A stretch of 64,000 bases of DNA from Chimonanthus salicifolius (taxonomy: Eukaryota > Streptophyta > Magnoliopsida > Laurales > Calycanthaceae): NCBI GenBank assembly GCA_013350335.1, contig CM023541.1:63677413-63741412 (forward strand), read 5' to 3'. The notes beneath the pieces were generated by a model that was given only the letters and a program-made list of their open reading frames with translations, searched no databases and had not been told where the DNA came from. The position numbers and the translations under genes are program-made. Shown here piece by piece: positions 34,324 through 46,866 of the stretch. Position 1 is the first letter of the stretch. Every line of letters starts with the position of its first letter.

Positions 34324-35696
34324 ATCATTTCCCCAAGTTATGTCAATCATAGGGCCCATCGACAAGCCGGCAGGCGACCCCTCAAAACAGGTCCAAGAAA
34401 TAACCTTGCAGTGGGGTCCCTAAAATTTTAGGATCACTGTAGCAGGGCTCCTTTTATCAGTTTTGCCTAGAGCCTCTCAAATTTTAAGAGTTCTCAGGAC
34501 TAAGCTATCGATAATAATCATAATAACCAATCCGGCAATGCCCATCGATAATAACCAATGTAAAGATTTAAAGTGCAATCTACTAATACATCTAATTACT
34601 TGGGATCTAAGACTCATTTAAAGAATAGTTTAAAAAACTCTTTTGAACTATCTATATCCAAACACTTAACTGAGTCATATAATGCTTTTAATCATTTGAT
34701 ATAATGACTAACAATAAATATATGGTTGAGTTAAATGGAATCTTTTGATTTAAAAAGGAATTTTGATATCAATCTCAAGTTTTATGGTCCTTAATTTAGA
34801 TTATTTAAAATTTAAAATTTAAAATAAAGTTGAGTTGTTTATACGATAGATGAATAAAATTTCTTTGATTCAATTTATATGATTGAAGCTAATCTGAACA
34901 CATAATGCATGCCTACTTAGGCTTGTATTTTGATGTAAAAGATAGGTCCACAAAAAATTACATGGATAGATAGATAAAAAAATAAAAAGGTTCCAACTAA
35001 ACATATATTCAGTTTATGAAAAAATAATTCAAATTGTCCAATTTATAAATCCAGAGGGCAAGATTAAGGTTGTGTATGAATAAATTGAGAGAATTTTCTT
35101 AAATTCTCAAGGGGTAAAGAGAGAAAAACCTTTTTAATCGTTAAAAAAATTTAATATATCTTTTCATCACTTAAATTTTATCTTATATATAAAAATTAAA
35201 AAACCAACTCCAATTTACCCTGATATGTGAAAAAAATTAGTTCTCCAATCGTTATCCAATATTAAAAGCCTCCATGTTTTATTCATATACTTTTATTTAT
35301 TTAGTTTTCATTTATCAATTCATGAAGACATGAACATTAAATGCTGCAACAGTGTCTTTGTCGACCTGAAGGTAAAAAAATTCAGAAAAATATATAAATG
35401 ATAGGAAATTTATTAAAATTTTAAAACCTAGAAGATAATTCTTTTTGTTTTCTTACAGAATAGAATGAAAAGATCTTTATAAAATCCTTTACAGCTATCA
35501 AAAAGACAATACTTGACATAAGGCCAAAGCAATTTAAAACAATAATAATAATAAAGAGTGTAAGAAATTAAAAAAAAAAATACTGAAAATTGGCATATTT
35601 CATGACCATTCAAATTTCAAATTCTCAAAAAAAAAAAAAACTGTCAAATTTCATTTTCAGATCATTTAATGGCACATGATATATGAGTCCAAGCTT
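34324..35696. other. Intergenic, AT-rich, no gene seen
   Basis: No supported feature. Confidence 0.55.
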
Positions 35697-35700
35697 TTAA

Positions 35701-36055
35701 TGGGTCAATTGGTAAAAAGATTTTAGCAGGATTCAAGCCCAAGAGCCAAACATTTCTAAAAAATCTCAGTCACAATAGGCTGAATTTTGGGCCCATGTGA
35801 AATATGGGATATTTTAAAAATAATAATATTTCATGGAACTTACATATCCCCCAGGATATGAAAAGTTTCGGCTGAATTTTTTTCAGGCCCTGGGGTGATA
35901 ATGCAAATATTTCGAAATATTGGACCGAAATGTGTTTGTTGAATTTCATGATGATATATTGGATTTTATAATTATTTATAAAAAAAATTGAGCCTATTTT
36001 GCCCTAGAATTTTTAGAAATGTTGGGCATGAATCCTGCTAAAATCTTTTGGCCCA
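35701..36055. mobile_element. MITE-like element with long inverted repeats
   Basis: The first and last roughly 80-90 bp are near-perfect reverse complements (TGGGTCAATTGGTAAAAAGA... and ...AAATCTTTTGGCCCA), sharing AGATTTTAGCAGGATTCA, AACATTTCTAAAAA and AATAGGCT. TTAA flanks both ends. The superfamily is uncertain because TTAA is palindromic and may be part of the terminus. Confidence 0.75.
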
Positions 36056-36059
36056 TTAA

Positions 36060-37435
36060 AAGAAGTAAGAAATAGAGTTACGCATAGTACATGCATATAC
36101 AGGGAACAAGACCCAACTTAGATCTTATATGATCTTTTTTGGTAGATTGAAAGTTTAGCATTTGACTAAGATAATGAAGTGATATTCTAACTTACAAATT
36201 AAGAAATCAATTAAAATCATCAAAGTTGAAGAACTTCATTTAAATAATAAGAGCTTCCTAATTTTTTAGGGCTTATAGTCATGCTCAAAATTCTCAAATG
36301 GACTCATAAATTTGGCCAAAATTAGTGTTATAAGAACCGGATCGAGCTTCGATCGATCGTCAAAAAGTCGTTCGAGATGTTAAACCGCAGGAAAACGTAG
36401 TGAACCGCGGTTCAGCACGATTATGTATTATGTAATGAACCTCCACTCGTGAATCGTGGTTCATCAGGTTTGGAAAAGATCGCCGAAGAACGGAAAGAAG
36501 ATAAGATAAAAAAAAAAATACAGTAAAAATCGAAGAAGGAGAAGGAGATAGAAAGAGAATTTTTTCTACCGATTTTCTTTTTCTTCTTCTCAGCTTTCAT
36601 GGACTTTTCTCTTCTTCGTTGAGGTGAAAGGAGTTCTTGATCGTTGGAACTTGGCAGTGGAAGGAGAGGAAGAGGATCGTTGCAAGTAGAGGGGAGTGAG
36701 GAGATTTAATTGACTTGTTTGATTTGAATAAGGTATTTTTTATTCATATAAAAAAATCTTTGATTTAAAATTTTATTTTAACTCATCAATTATATTAATG
36801 TCACGATTTTGACTGGATTTGACTATGGTTGACTCTTATTTAATTCAACATTCTTCAGAGACGATTTATTAGAATGTCCGATTCTGATTTGGCCAAATTG
36901 AACAAAACTTAGATTGGACTTGACAAAATTTGATCCGACCCAATTAAACTATCCTATTTTAATAAATGACTCGACCTGATCGAAACAATTTAATAAATGA
37001 CCCAACCTAATCTGAACCAACTCATTTTAATATACACGATCCAACTTCAACTTGTTTATAAATGGATAAACTCGACTCAAATTCGATTTTATAAATTGAT
37101 AGATTTTATTGACCCAACTATTGCCACTCCTGTTAGAAATCATATGGGCTCTTCACCCATTTAAAAAATAGTTTTAACGTGTGTATGTGTTTCACTAAAA
37201 AAGCCTTTTTAATCAAGTAAATAGAAAAATTCAACTCAAATTTAACTTAAAATAAAGCCAAACTGCGGAACCAACTTAATGAATTTAACAAGACCTAAAA
37301 CAGTTCACCGAACCAAAAAAGACCTCGCCCAACTTATTGCTAGGTCTACTTAGCACACGAAAGAATGGAGCTTGAAAACAATTTTTTTTTATGTACAAAT
37401 CAAAAATTAAATAAAAGAAGTACGTGCAGCCTTTA
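36060..37435. other. Intergenic; possible MITE fragment
   Basis: AT-rich. At 36325-36470 the start GTGTTATAAGAACCGG resembles the terminus of the nested element at 27234, but no right end was found. GA/CT-rich sequence follows at 36480-36700. No gene is seen. Confidence 0.4.
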
Positions 37436-37439
37436 TGAC

Positions 37440-38355
37440 CTTGTCATTGTAATTACAGTATATTAAATAATTAATATGGATACATAATAAGTAATTAACA
37501 TATATATTAAATAATATAATATCGGCATATATGGAGTAATTAAAATTTTTAACTTATTTACATATTAAATCAACAATTCTGTGTTTAAACTTTAATACTA
37601 ATTTCACCTACCCTCTTGAAAAAAGAAATGTAGTTAGTGAATTTTAACTTAATTAGATAATTAATTTTCAACTAAATTGAGAAAGAACCTAAAGGCTTGA
37701 ATGGGCCCTTACTTTTACGTTAAGACCCGAGCCCAAGTTCAAATAATTAAGGGCCTATATAAGCCTCGTCTAAGCATGGGACTTAAATTGTAATTCGGAT
37801 CTTGGGCCCAAATTTAGTTAGGGCCTGTCCCAACCCAGCGAGTTGCAACTCGAAAAGTTCTCCTTCGAATAACGTACAAAGCATTCTGCCTGCTTCTGGA
37901 AGTTCTTTTTCCAATTAAGTTATACGAAATTATTAAATATGGCAGAGGTTTAAAGTAAGGTAACGAATGCTCTGGTTTGATGTAGTGGTGTCAAGATCAA
38001 TTTTAATTTTGATGATGAGTATTCTCTACGATAAAATAATAAGTAATTAAAAATTATATTAAATAACTGATGTATAATAAGTAATAAAAATCTTAATTTA
38101 GTTACATAAAGCTTAAAACTAATCTACTTCCCTTCTTAAGAAGTCAATTATGGTTCTTGAATTTTGACCTAATAATAGACTAGTAGTAATTAATGTTCCA
38201 CTAACTGAGCAATTTCCCAAGGTTAAGACTCGAGCCCAAGTTTAAATTATTAAGACCAATATAGGCTTGGTTCTAAGCATGGGCCCTATAATTGTAATTC
38301 AGGTACTGAACTGAATTTACTTAGAGCCTGACCCGGCGAGTTGCAACACTATGGA
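37440..38355. repeat. Diverged tandem duplication, about 0.5 kb spacing
   Basis: Shared words in order: ATAATAAGTAA, GTTAAGAC with CGAGCCCAAGTT, CTAAGCATGGG, TTGTAATTC and GCGAGTTGCAAC. They occur near 37480-37850 and again near 38070-38347, with spacing of about 500-590 bp. No coding potential. Confidence 0.6.
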
Positions 38356-38831
38356 CAGATTTAACGTTTTCATGTTCAAATGGGGAGGCTCGGACTTTAG
38401 TGACGAGCTAGACTCGAGCTTGAAAAAAAATAAGCTCGGCCCAAACTTAGCCTGTGAATGGCCCTGTCTTAAATGAGAGGCGACATTTAAATAGTTAAAT
38501 GAAGGTCTAGATGTGTGATGAGTTTTTTTTTTTAATGGTGATATAGAGAGAACGATCTCAAAACAAGATTAAACGCCACTCGAACTGGAATCCAGATTAT
38601 AATTAAATAAAAGAAAAGAAAAATTAAATAAATAGAAATCTGAGTAATTAATGAACAGAACAAAGGCAAGATGGAAAATGATTATATCTGAAGCATCAAA
38701 AGAACAGAGAAGGGCATAACGATGAAATGATCTAGTCTAAATCACGACACAAGTTTATTTTATCAAACACCAGACTCAAAAAAATTTAGAATGCTATTTT
38801 CATAATTTTGAATCAAATATTATTTGAATAT
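38356..38831. other. Intergenic, AT-rich, no gene seen
   Basis: No supported feature. Confidence 0.5.
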
Positions 38832-38833
38832 TA

Positions 38834-39022
38834 CTCCCTCCGTCTCATTTTAGTTGTCACATTTAAAACATTTGTATTTTTTAAAGAACTCTCTGTATAA
38901 GGTCAGCAATCCATGTGATCTCATCTATTCTCAACACACTTTATGTTATTTCAATATAAATGAGAACTATTTTGGGGCAACTTCAAAATCCATACAAGAC
39001 AACTAATTTGAGACAGAAGGAG
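38834..39022. mobile_element. Stowaway MITE
   Basis: Termini CTCCCTCCGTCTCA and TGAGACAGAAGGAG are inverted repeats of the Stowaway consensus, with TA duplications at 38832-38833 and 39023-39024. 189 bp, non-coding. Confidence 0.92.
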
Positions 39023-39085
39023 TATAATTTTAGAGGATTTATGAAGTTACGGAATTTAGAGACACGATAGAACATGCACTATGAC

Positions 39086-39301
39086 CAAGGTTTTAAACAT
39101 CGGACTCTATCTAGGACTCAGGACAGACAAAGTCTGAGTCACATCAGTCGACATCAAGTCTGACTCGCTGAGTCCTAGCTTGAATCGAGTCAAAATGATA
39201 CGACTCAATCGAGTCATTAAAGGACTTGGTTGTATTGGTTAGTACCCAGTTTGATTGACTCAGCTCATTCGACTTAGATTTGTTTGATTTTCAAAACCTT
39301 G
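39086..39301. mobile_element. MITE-like element, CAAGGTTTT termini
   Basis: Starts CAAGGTTTTAAAC and ends TTTCAAAACCTTG, imperfect inverted repeats. The interior is rich in GACTCA/GAGTC words. Flanking 8-mers do not match, so the boundaries are less certain than for the other elements. Confidence 0.5.
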
Positions 39302-41100
39302 AAAGTTGCCCGTGACTCTATTTTTGAAGAAAGTGAAATTACTCTTGATCTCATTATGGACATCAATGTGCTGATGGCCACATAAAGATTGTTGTAATAT
39401 TTTGTAATTTCAAAGTATTTGTTAGATTGTGTTCTCTCCAAATAGGAGTTCAAATATTAGTCGATATGATACGCATTAATCAACACATATAATTTTTGAA
39501 CTGTTAGATATATTGTTCTGTCACATATCATCAATATTGAGCCGAAACATCATCGAGACAATATTGTATATACTATTGTGATTTATTTTAGCCAATAGAA
39601 TCACATATCCCTAATATATCGCTAATACAATGTATCATCAATATATCAATAATTGACAACTGCATCTTTTAATAAGTCAACTAATCCTAAATCTCATAGT
39701 TCTACTACTCTGATATTGTAACGACCGACCCGACAACAGGGCTTAATATAAACCCACCCTTCCTCTTGTTTTCCACCGATGTGGGACTCTAGAAGACGGG
39801 AGGGGTTTTACAATCACCTCCCCTAAAGTCTCGATTCTGGTCCAACTCGACAACTTCAGAGAATGATGATAGGCCCACACAGTCAGAGTGTTGAACTCGG
39901 CTCTGAATACCATATTTGTAACGACCCAATCTGACAAAAGTACACGAACAAATGACTTCATGGACTTAATACTAATTAATGATGGTTTATAGTCGATTAT
40001 GGCAGAACCTAATTATAGAATTACATAGAAAAGAGCACATTTTTTTAGTTGTTGTTTTAAAAGAAAGTAGTTTCTATAGATTAACGATCTCCTACCTTTT
40101 GACCAAGTGGAAATAGTGACATGAGTATATAAAGAGGTCAGTCAAAATGAACTTAATTAGGGTTAGTCTATCTCTCAACGAGAAATAATTCTTATTCTAA
40201 ACATTCAACTTTTTTTTTCTATTCTCTCTATGTTGGGATTCTAAAACGATACGAATTCTCCTCTTTAGCTAAACCTAGATATACGAATGAGATTTTACTT
40301 GTCTCAGCCAATTTATCTTCCCACACCTCAACTACACTTTTTTTAACCAATGCCGATTATGCTACTTTTCTCAAATTAATTCTTAAATAGATACCAAGTC
40401 GAAATATTGCGATACTGCTTTTGCTCATAATAATTCCTCTCTAGATTGAAGTATCTTTCACAAATTGCAAGTGGGTGAATATTAATTCACTCGGAATGAT
40501 CTCCAAGCCCCTCACTATGCCATATCCCTAGCTTTTATCATTATTCTATTAAGGGTTTAACTACCAATTTGTGAACAAGAAGGGAAAAGAGATCCCATGT
40601 CTTAAGCCCATAATGGCAACTATTTGTTCAATAGGAGATCCCTTCACCAAGACAAATTTTAGATTTTAGTCAGGAAAAAATGTCTATTACTTTGTTAAAA
40701 GTAATAGAATGGTGAATACTTCTCATAGATGACCCATATTGAAATTTATAGACAATTATAAATAAATGTTAAAATCTAAATATTAAAAAATAAATAAAAA
40801 TAGACTCCACATATAAATTAGCTCAACTTCACTTTAACTTATTTTATAATCATCCTCATTTAATCATTTCTCACTAAAACAAATCTCAACACACTACATC
40901 CATTACAAATCTCAATTTTGTGAAAAATACATTTAAATAAAAAAGCAAACATAAATTTGGATCTAAATCCAACTTTTGAATGTTAGTGGTAAATCTAGAT
41001 CCTCATCCATATACTTGCAATCAAACCTACATCATCATTTGTCTAGTAACTTTAGTTTTTATTCAACATTACATTACTACAAATATTTTCTTTAGCATGT
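39302..41100. other. Intergenic with an LTR-junction relic
   Basis: At 39696-39940 two similar junctions, CTCTGATATTGTAACGACC and TCTGAATACCATATTTGTAACG, lie about 200 bp apart. On the minus strand the second reads TGGTATTCAGAGCC after CGTTACAAATA, a decayed primer-binding site next to an LTR end. GTGGGACTCT between them is typical of such LTRs. The rest is AT-rich without a supported gene. Confidence 0.45.
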
Positions 41101-41106
41101 TATTTA

Positions 41107-41112
41107 CACGTG
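41107..41112. promoter_or_regulatory. G-box upstream of the bZIP gene
   Basis: CACGTG inside ACACGTGTC, roughly 230 bp before the presumed leader exon. It is the type of site bound by group G bZIPs, so autoregulation is possible but not shown. Confidence 0.4.
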
Positions 41113-41339
41113 TCATTTGCATTTACATGTTAACATATTAAAATTAAATCTTATTAAAATTTACACTAAAAAGGCTAACTCGTGGGCATTCCAAGTCAAC
41201 AGATGGTCAAACATTGTGACTAAGTCAACTACTCATGCAGCTACATTTACCATTTTACCCTCCCATCCGACCTGATACGTAAGCCCCACTGTATCCGTAT
41301 CCATATACGGATACGAATGAGTATATCTTGGGAGACCTC

Positions 41340-42265
41340 TGACTGAAAAGGAAGGAAGACGGAAGACAGAAAGAAAAGGGTTTCTCTCTTTTCCACTTTT
41401 TTCACAGAAACTGAAATTCTACACATCCGTTTCTATTCCTCGAAATTGTCTCAATTCCAATTCGATTTCTGGAGCAAAAGCTCTTTTTTAATGTAAATTC
41501 CGCTACCCTCTCTCGATCGTTTTCTCGATCTCTTTTTATTGGATTTCTCGCATCTGAACTCGAAAAGGTAATTTTTATGGGTTTTTTTTTTATGGATTTC
41601 ACGACTCTCTTTTCAATTTGGCATTTTTTATGGATTTCACGACTCTCGTTTCAATTTGGCATTTTTTTCCTATTTGAAAACTGTTCTAGGATATCGGTTG
41701 CATGTGTTTTTTCCCTTCCATCCGTTTTGGGGTTTTCACGTTTCTCCCTTATTTTTTCAAATCGATCTTGAATAATTGTTGGATTGAGAATTGACAGATC
41801 GTTATTTTGTAGCTAAGGCGAAGTTAATTATTGTTGATTTGGGTTTCATTCATTGCATGCAGTTTCCTGTTTGGATGCTTCGAAAGGGAACAACTTTTTT
41901 GGGAAATAACATTTTTAGCTGAAAATAGAAATGAGTTTGACCTTTTCTCGTCACAAATGGTTATTTTCCAGGAAAGCTGATCCCTTTCCGTTCGGGTGCA
42001 TGGAAAGGAAGGAACTTTGTTGGAAAATAACAAATTTCTAGCTGAACATAGAAACCATTCTTAGCTAAAACTACAAATTGGTCTAACCATTTTTGTTGAA
42101 TAAAAAAGGTTCCTTTCCTGGAAAGTACTTTCTTTCCATCCATTCAAACGGAAATCTGATGTTTAAGATAAGTTTAAATTGAAAAGTGTGAGTCTAATCG
42201 ATTTGCTGCATGCAGTGCTTTTACTGTTGCATGACTTGATTGAGTGCCAGGAGCTGATCTTGAGT
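41340..42265 (+). other. bZIP 5' leader exons and leader intron
   Basis: A leader exon ends GAAAAG/GTAATT (41567). The second leader segment with the ATG begins after GTGCCAG (42250) or the alternative ATGCAG (about 42214). The intron contains a 38-bp tandem duplication (copies from 41592 and 41630, beginning ATGGATTTCACGACTCTC). Confidence 0.5.
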
Positions 42266-45200
42266 ATGGGCAGCAGTGAGACGGATGCACCCGCGAAGGA
42301 ATCAAAGACTCCTGCATCACAGGTCTAATTCTGTAACAATTACCTGCTTTATTCTTATTTTGGTTTTTGAAGTTCATATTAATGAACTCTTTTCTTCTGT
42401 GGTAATATGATCTTACTCAGGAGCAAATTCTGACAACTAGCAGTGCTGCAGTTTATCCAGATTGGAGTGGATTTCAGGTGCTTATTTGTATCAGTTCCCA
42501 CTTCAGTGGTCCCAAAATTCTTAGCTGGAATTACATTTTTTTTGGAATTTACAAGGTCCCCTAAAGAATTCCATGTTTGTCGAAACTAGAATTTGAAGTT
42601 CCACGTAATTCTAATTTCAGGACTTTTGTGAGTTCCCATCAGAAAGTGTTATTTTGTAATTTGATGACCTGGTTCACTTATATTTCCGGTCCTACCAAAT
42701 GCAAAAAGACTAGTTCAGGAGTTCTCCAAATGTCAAAATTGGGAGAATTTATTAATTCTGGAATTTGAGGAAGTATAGATTCGGCTTGAAGTTTCTGCCA
42801 AACAGGCTCTTAAGCCCTGTTTGAATCCATGGAACTTGGAAAATAGCATATTCTCAACCAGTAATGGTTAAACCCATTTCAATTTTTTCAAGATTATTAT
42901 TTTCCTGGAATTAGGTCCTTCTCCATGTATCCAGATGGAGATTTGGTGATGACATCTGTATGTATTGAATGGTTTTTCCCTAACATTCTGGCCTTTGATT
43001 TCTTTGATAGGCATATTCTCCCATTCCACCACCTGGGTTCTTCCATTCTCCAGTGGCGTCAAGTCCCCAAGCCCATCCTTACATGTGGGGAGCTCAGGTA
43101 CGTATTATGTTAAGCATACTCTAATTGGTTATATGCCATTTTGATTTCTATCACATTTTTCACGCTTTTGATATATATCTTTTATTCTTTTTTTTTTTTC
43201 CCTGCAGCAATTTATGCCTCCATATGGTGCCCCACCTCCTCCATATGTTGCAATGTATCCACATGGTGGATTATACCCACATCCATCTATGCCACCGGTA
43301 TTTTCTCACTGACATGCCTAGTCAAAGTTTCTGAAATTTTTATCTGTTAATCTAAACTATCCCATGCTTCTTTATTGAAGTTTTTCATCTCTCTAATACT
43401 TCCATTCTTTAACTTTGAGCCAGGGATCTCATCCATTCAGTCCTTATGCAATGCCTTCTCCAAATGGTAATCCTGAAACTTCGGTGAGTTTACGTGCAAA
43501 CTATGGCTGTGTTTGATTCACAAGCTTGCATTGTTTATGGAAAAGATACATGCATATAAGTGTGTATACTGGATGGAGAATGACGCATAAGTATCTTTTC
43601 AGAGTGCCATGCTTGGTGGTGTGGAAATGGATGGTAAATCATCTGAAGGTAAGGAAAAAAGCCCCCTAAAGAGATCCAAAGGAAGTTTAGGCAGTCTAAA
43701 TATGGTTATGGGGAAGGATAATAATGATCTGAGTAAAACATCAGGAGGATGTACCAATGGATTCGTCTCCCAGAGGTATGATTGATTTACCTAGAAGATC
43801 AATACTACATGTTTATATGTACTTTTGCTTTTATGTACAGTCTGGTTACTTCAGCTGGTAATTGAAACAAGACCTAAATCTACAGTGGGGACAGTGCAAG
43901 TGAAGGTTCTAGCGAAGGAAGTGATGCCAATTCTCAGAATGTAAGAACATAGCTCTTAGTTCCATTCATGAACCTGAATGGCATGCAAAAACACAAAAAC
44001 ACAGACAAATCACTTACTCTTATGCAAGCACATCATGCCTTTAATACTATGCAAGCTGTGTGAGCAATTATACTTGTCTTAGAACATAAACATATCAATG
44101 AATTGCTGTCCTAAAGTGGTGTAACTGTTTTGAGCAGCTAAATGCTAACATTTCAAAAATGTAACTGGGTTCATCATTTAACAATTAACGACATAAAAAC
44201 TGTGATTGATGAAATATATGCAACCAATGATGACTGATTTTGTAATTTTTAAAATTTCCACTATTGTCATGTGCACCTATTTCTTGTTGGAATTTGGATA
44301 ATGAGCCGCCTTAGCTTATGTTATCTGTTTTCTGCATGTTGATGTTTCCACTTGTTTCTTTTCTTCACTATATTCTTCCATGAAAATCCACCACTTGCCT
44401 TTTTGAGGAAGAAGAAAGAAAATTGACAAATTGAGACACTTAAGACTTCACACGGTTTGCAAAAACATTTAATCCATCAATATTGAGCTCTTAGACATAA
44501 AATTACCTGGATGCTTCATATATGTAATTTATATTAATTTGGTGCAGGACTCACAGCAAAAAAAACACCAGAAGCAAGATGCTGGAAATGGTAAAACTTA
44601 TTAAAGATGTTCTTAGTCTCTATGCTGATTGGATAATTTCCTTTACTAGTAAGTCAAAAGTCATTTTTTATGAATTGCAGCTGAGGCATCTCAGAATGGG
44701 AGCACTGCTCGTGATCATCAGAATGGAGTAGTCTGTCCTCCTCATGCACTTTTGAATCAGACAATGCCTGTCATTCCAATGGCAGCACATGGTGCTCCTG
44801 GTGGTGTCACCGGTCCCACTACAAACTTAAATATTGGGATGGATTATTGGGGTGGACCTGCATCCCCTATGCCTCTGCTGCGGGGGAAGGTCCCTGGTAC
44901 CCCAGCTGGGGGTCCAATGGTTTCTCCTGGCTATGTCGGACCCCGTGAGCCATCAGAGATTTTGGTACGGGTTTGTTTTTATGATCTTTTATTGTTATAT
45001 CTTGTAAATGTCAGAAATTTTATATTTAGTTAATATTATTTATATACATATGGTGTGCATTTTTGGAGTTGAAATTTAGTTTTTAAGGTTTACATCATCT
45101 AATGGCTTTGAATTAAAAGTTGAAATCAAAGTACATGGTGCATATTATTGATCTTATATTTATAAGATCATAAAAGATTCAAGGATTCTTTTTTTTTTTT

Positions 45201-46866
45201 CAACTTTAATTTTGAGGAAGTAGTTGGTTAAACTGATTTATCCAACTCTGAACACTTCAGATGTCAGACCTTGTAAGTGGAATTCTTTATTAATGCATGT
45301 AAAAATTGTCCATATATTGTCATAATGGAGGCATTGTTGGCTTAAGATGTCTTTTCCTTCTATGTTTCTTAAGGCATCAAACTTGTTGGCATTATATGTA
45401 CTCTCTGCCATAAATCATCATTCATCAGCCATTCTCCTTTTTTTGTTCTGATATATTCATGTAACATCAGATGAACAGTGAAGCCCTGTGCACCTGTGCT
45501 CACCCTATTACCCACAAATATTGTCGGTGATAGGTACATTGGAAAGGTGTATGCTTGAATCTGAGGTATACCAAAAAATCACCTTGATTGGATCAATCAA
45601 GTCATGATGCTGAAAGCAATTAAAGTTTAGGCATTGAAAAATAATTTGAAGTGATTCAATGAATTTTTATCGTTACCTCTCAAAAAAAAAAATGAAGTGA
45701 TCAATATTTTTATGGGCTTAAAAAACGTGGCTTGATTAAACCATCCACATATCTTCGGTAGGCCTCATTCAGATAAACATTTCCAGTGGATCACCATAAG
45801 CCCAAGTGGGCATACATAGGCATGCATGCATGGCAAGGGGGTGAGCAGGTGCTCATTTACCATCATCAGATATTTTTGTTCATCACTAGGGGTGTTTGCA
45901 TACTTGACTCTCTCTCTTTCTCAAGCTTGAAAAATTCCTTTATTTTTTCTGCTATTCTCTTCAAGGGCGTCAAATTATTTGCTGTATCCTGCTTTTTTCC
46001 TCAAATACGTTGTCTACCATTTGGCAAATGGTAATTGGGTGTCTCACTTGTATTTTACCACTTGCACATTTTTGGTACATTTATGCTTCAGTTCTGATGA
46101 ACTACTTTCCATTCTGCTAGCACTTTTTCTTTTGAGGAAACTTTCTTAAGTCTGGTCCTTGATTCTTAAGGGGTTCCATGGCCTTGGAGATATGTTTCTA
46201 GGAACATTAAACTATATGTTTCTAGGGGACATGAAACTCAATACTTACAGCATGATTGGTGCTCACATAAATATTATGCTCAATTTTTAAATAACTTGAT
46301 TGTGATGCCATCTGTCTTATGCATTTCGTTTTCTCAAATCCAGGATGAGAGAGAACTTAAAAGGCAGAGAAGAAAGCAGTCAAACAGGGAATCAGCACGT
46401 CGATCCAGGTTGAGAAAGCAGGTATGATCCCTTTATATGGAATCTCTCTCCAGTTACAGTGATTCTCTTTGTGATTCTCTTTTATGGGTTATTTGATACA
46501 TAAGAGTGGTGATCAATTTCCAGGCGGAGTGTGAGGAGTTGGCCCAGCGAGTTGAGGTTCTGAAAGATGAAAATGTTGCTCTGATAGCAGAAGTAAACCG
46601 GATCAGAGATGAGTACGAACACCTTCTTGCTAAGAATACATCTCTCAAGGTGAAGATGCTTCTTATTTCTTTGCATGTTGACATGTTTTTCAGAAGTATG
46701 CCAGCTGAACATCTATAGTAATGGAATTTTACAGGAGAAACTAGGAGAAATGCCCAGGGGACATGAAGATCAAAGATCTGACAGGAATGACCAACCTTCA
46801 AGCAATAATGATCATCAGAGACACACAGAATCTGGCGTGCAGACAGGGCAGAAAGAACTTGCATAG
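42266..46866 (+). CDS. bZIP16: Group G bZIP transcription factor (GBF / bZIP16/68-like)
   Basis: Nuclear G-box-binding factor; family members act in light, sugar and redox responses. Twelve coding exons: 42266-42322, 42421-42477, 43011-43097, 43208-43297, 43424-43483, 43603-43775, 43886-43940, 44548-44590, 44681-44964, 46344-46421, 46524-46649 and 46735-46866, giving 413 aa (Arabidopsis bZIP16 has 409). The N-terminal MFMR region holds [18 protein letters not shown] and [17 protein letters not shown] Ser-rich middle ([12 protein letters not shown]) and [12 protein letters not shown] follow. The basic region [20 protein letters not shown] begins near residue 308, and the zipper has Leu/Ile at six heptad positions. 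Exon 9 can end at 44964 or 44970, both in frame, adding two residues. All borders are GT-AG and the frame is clean. Orthology to bZIP16 versus bZIP68 or GBF1 is not settled. Confidence 0.95.
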
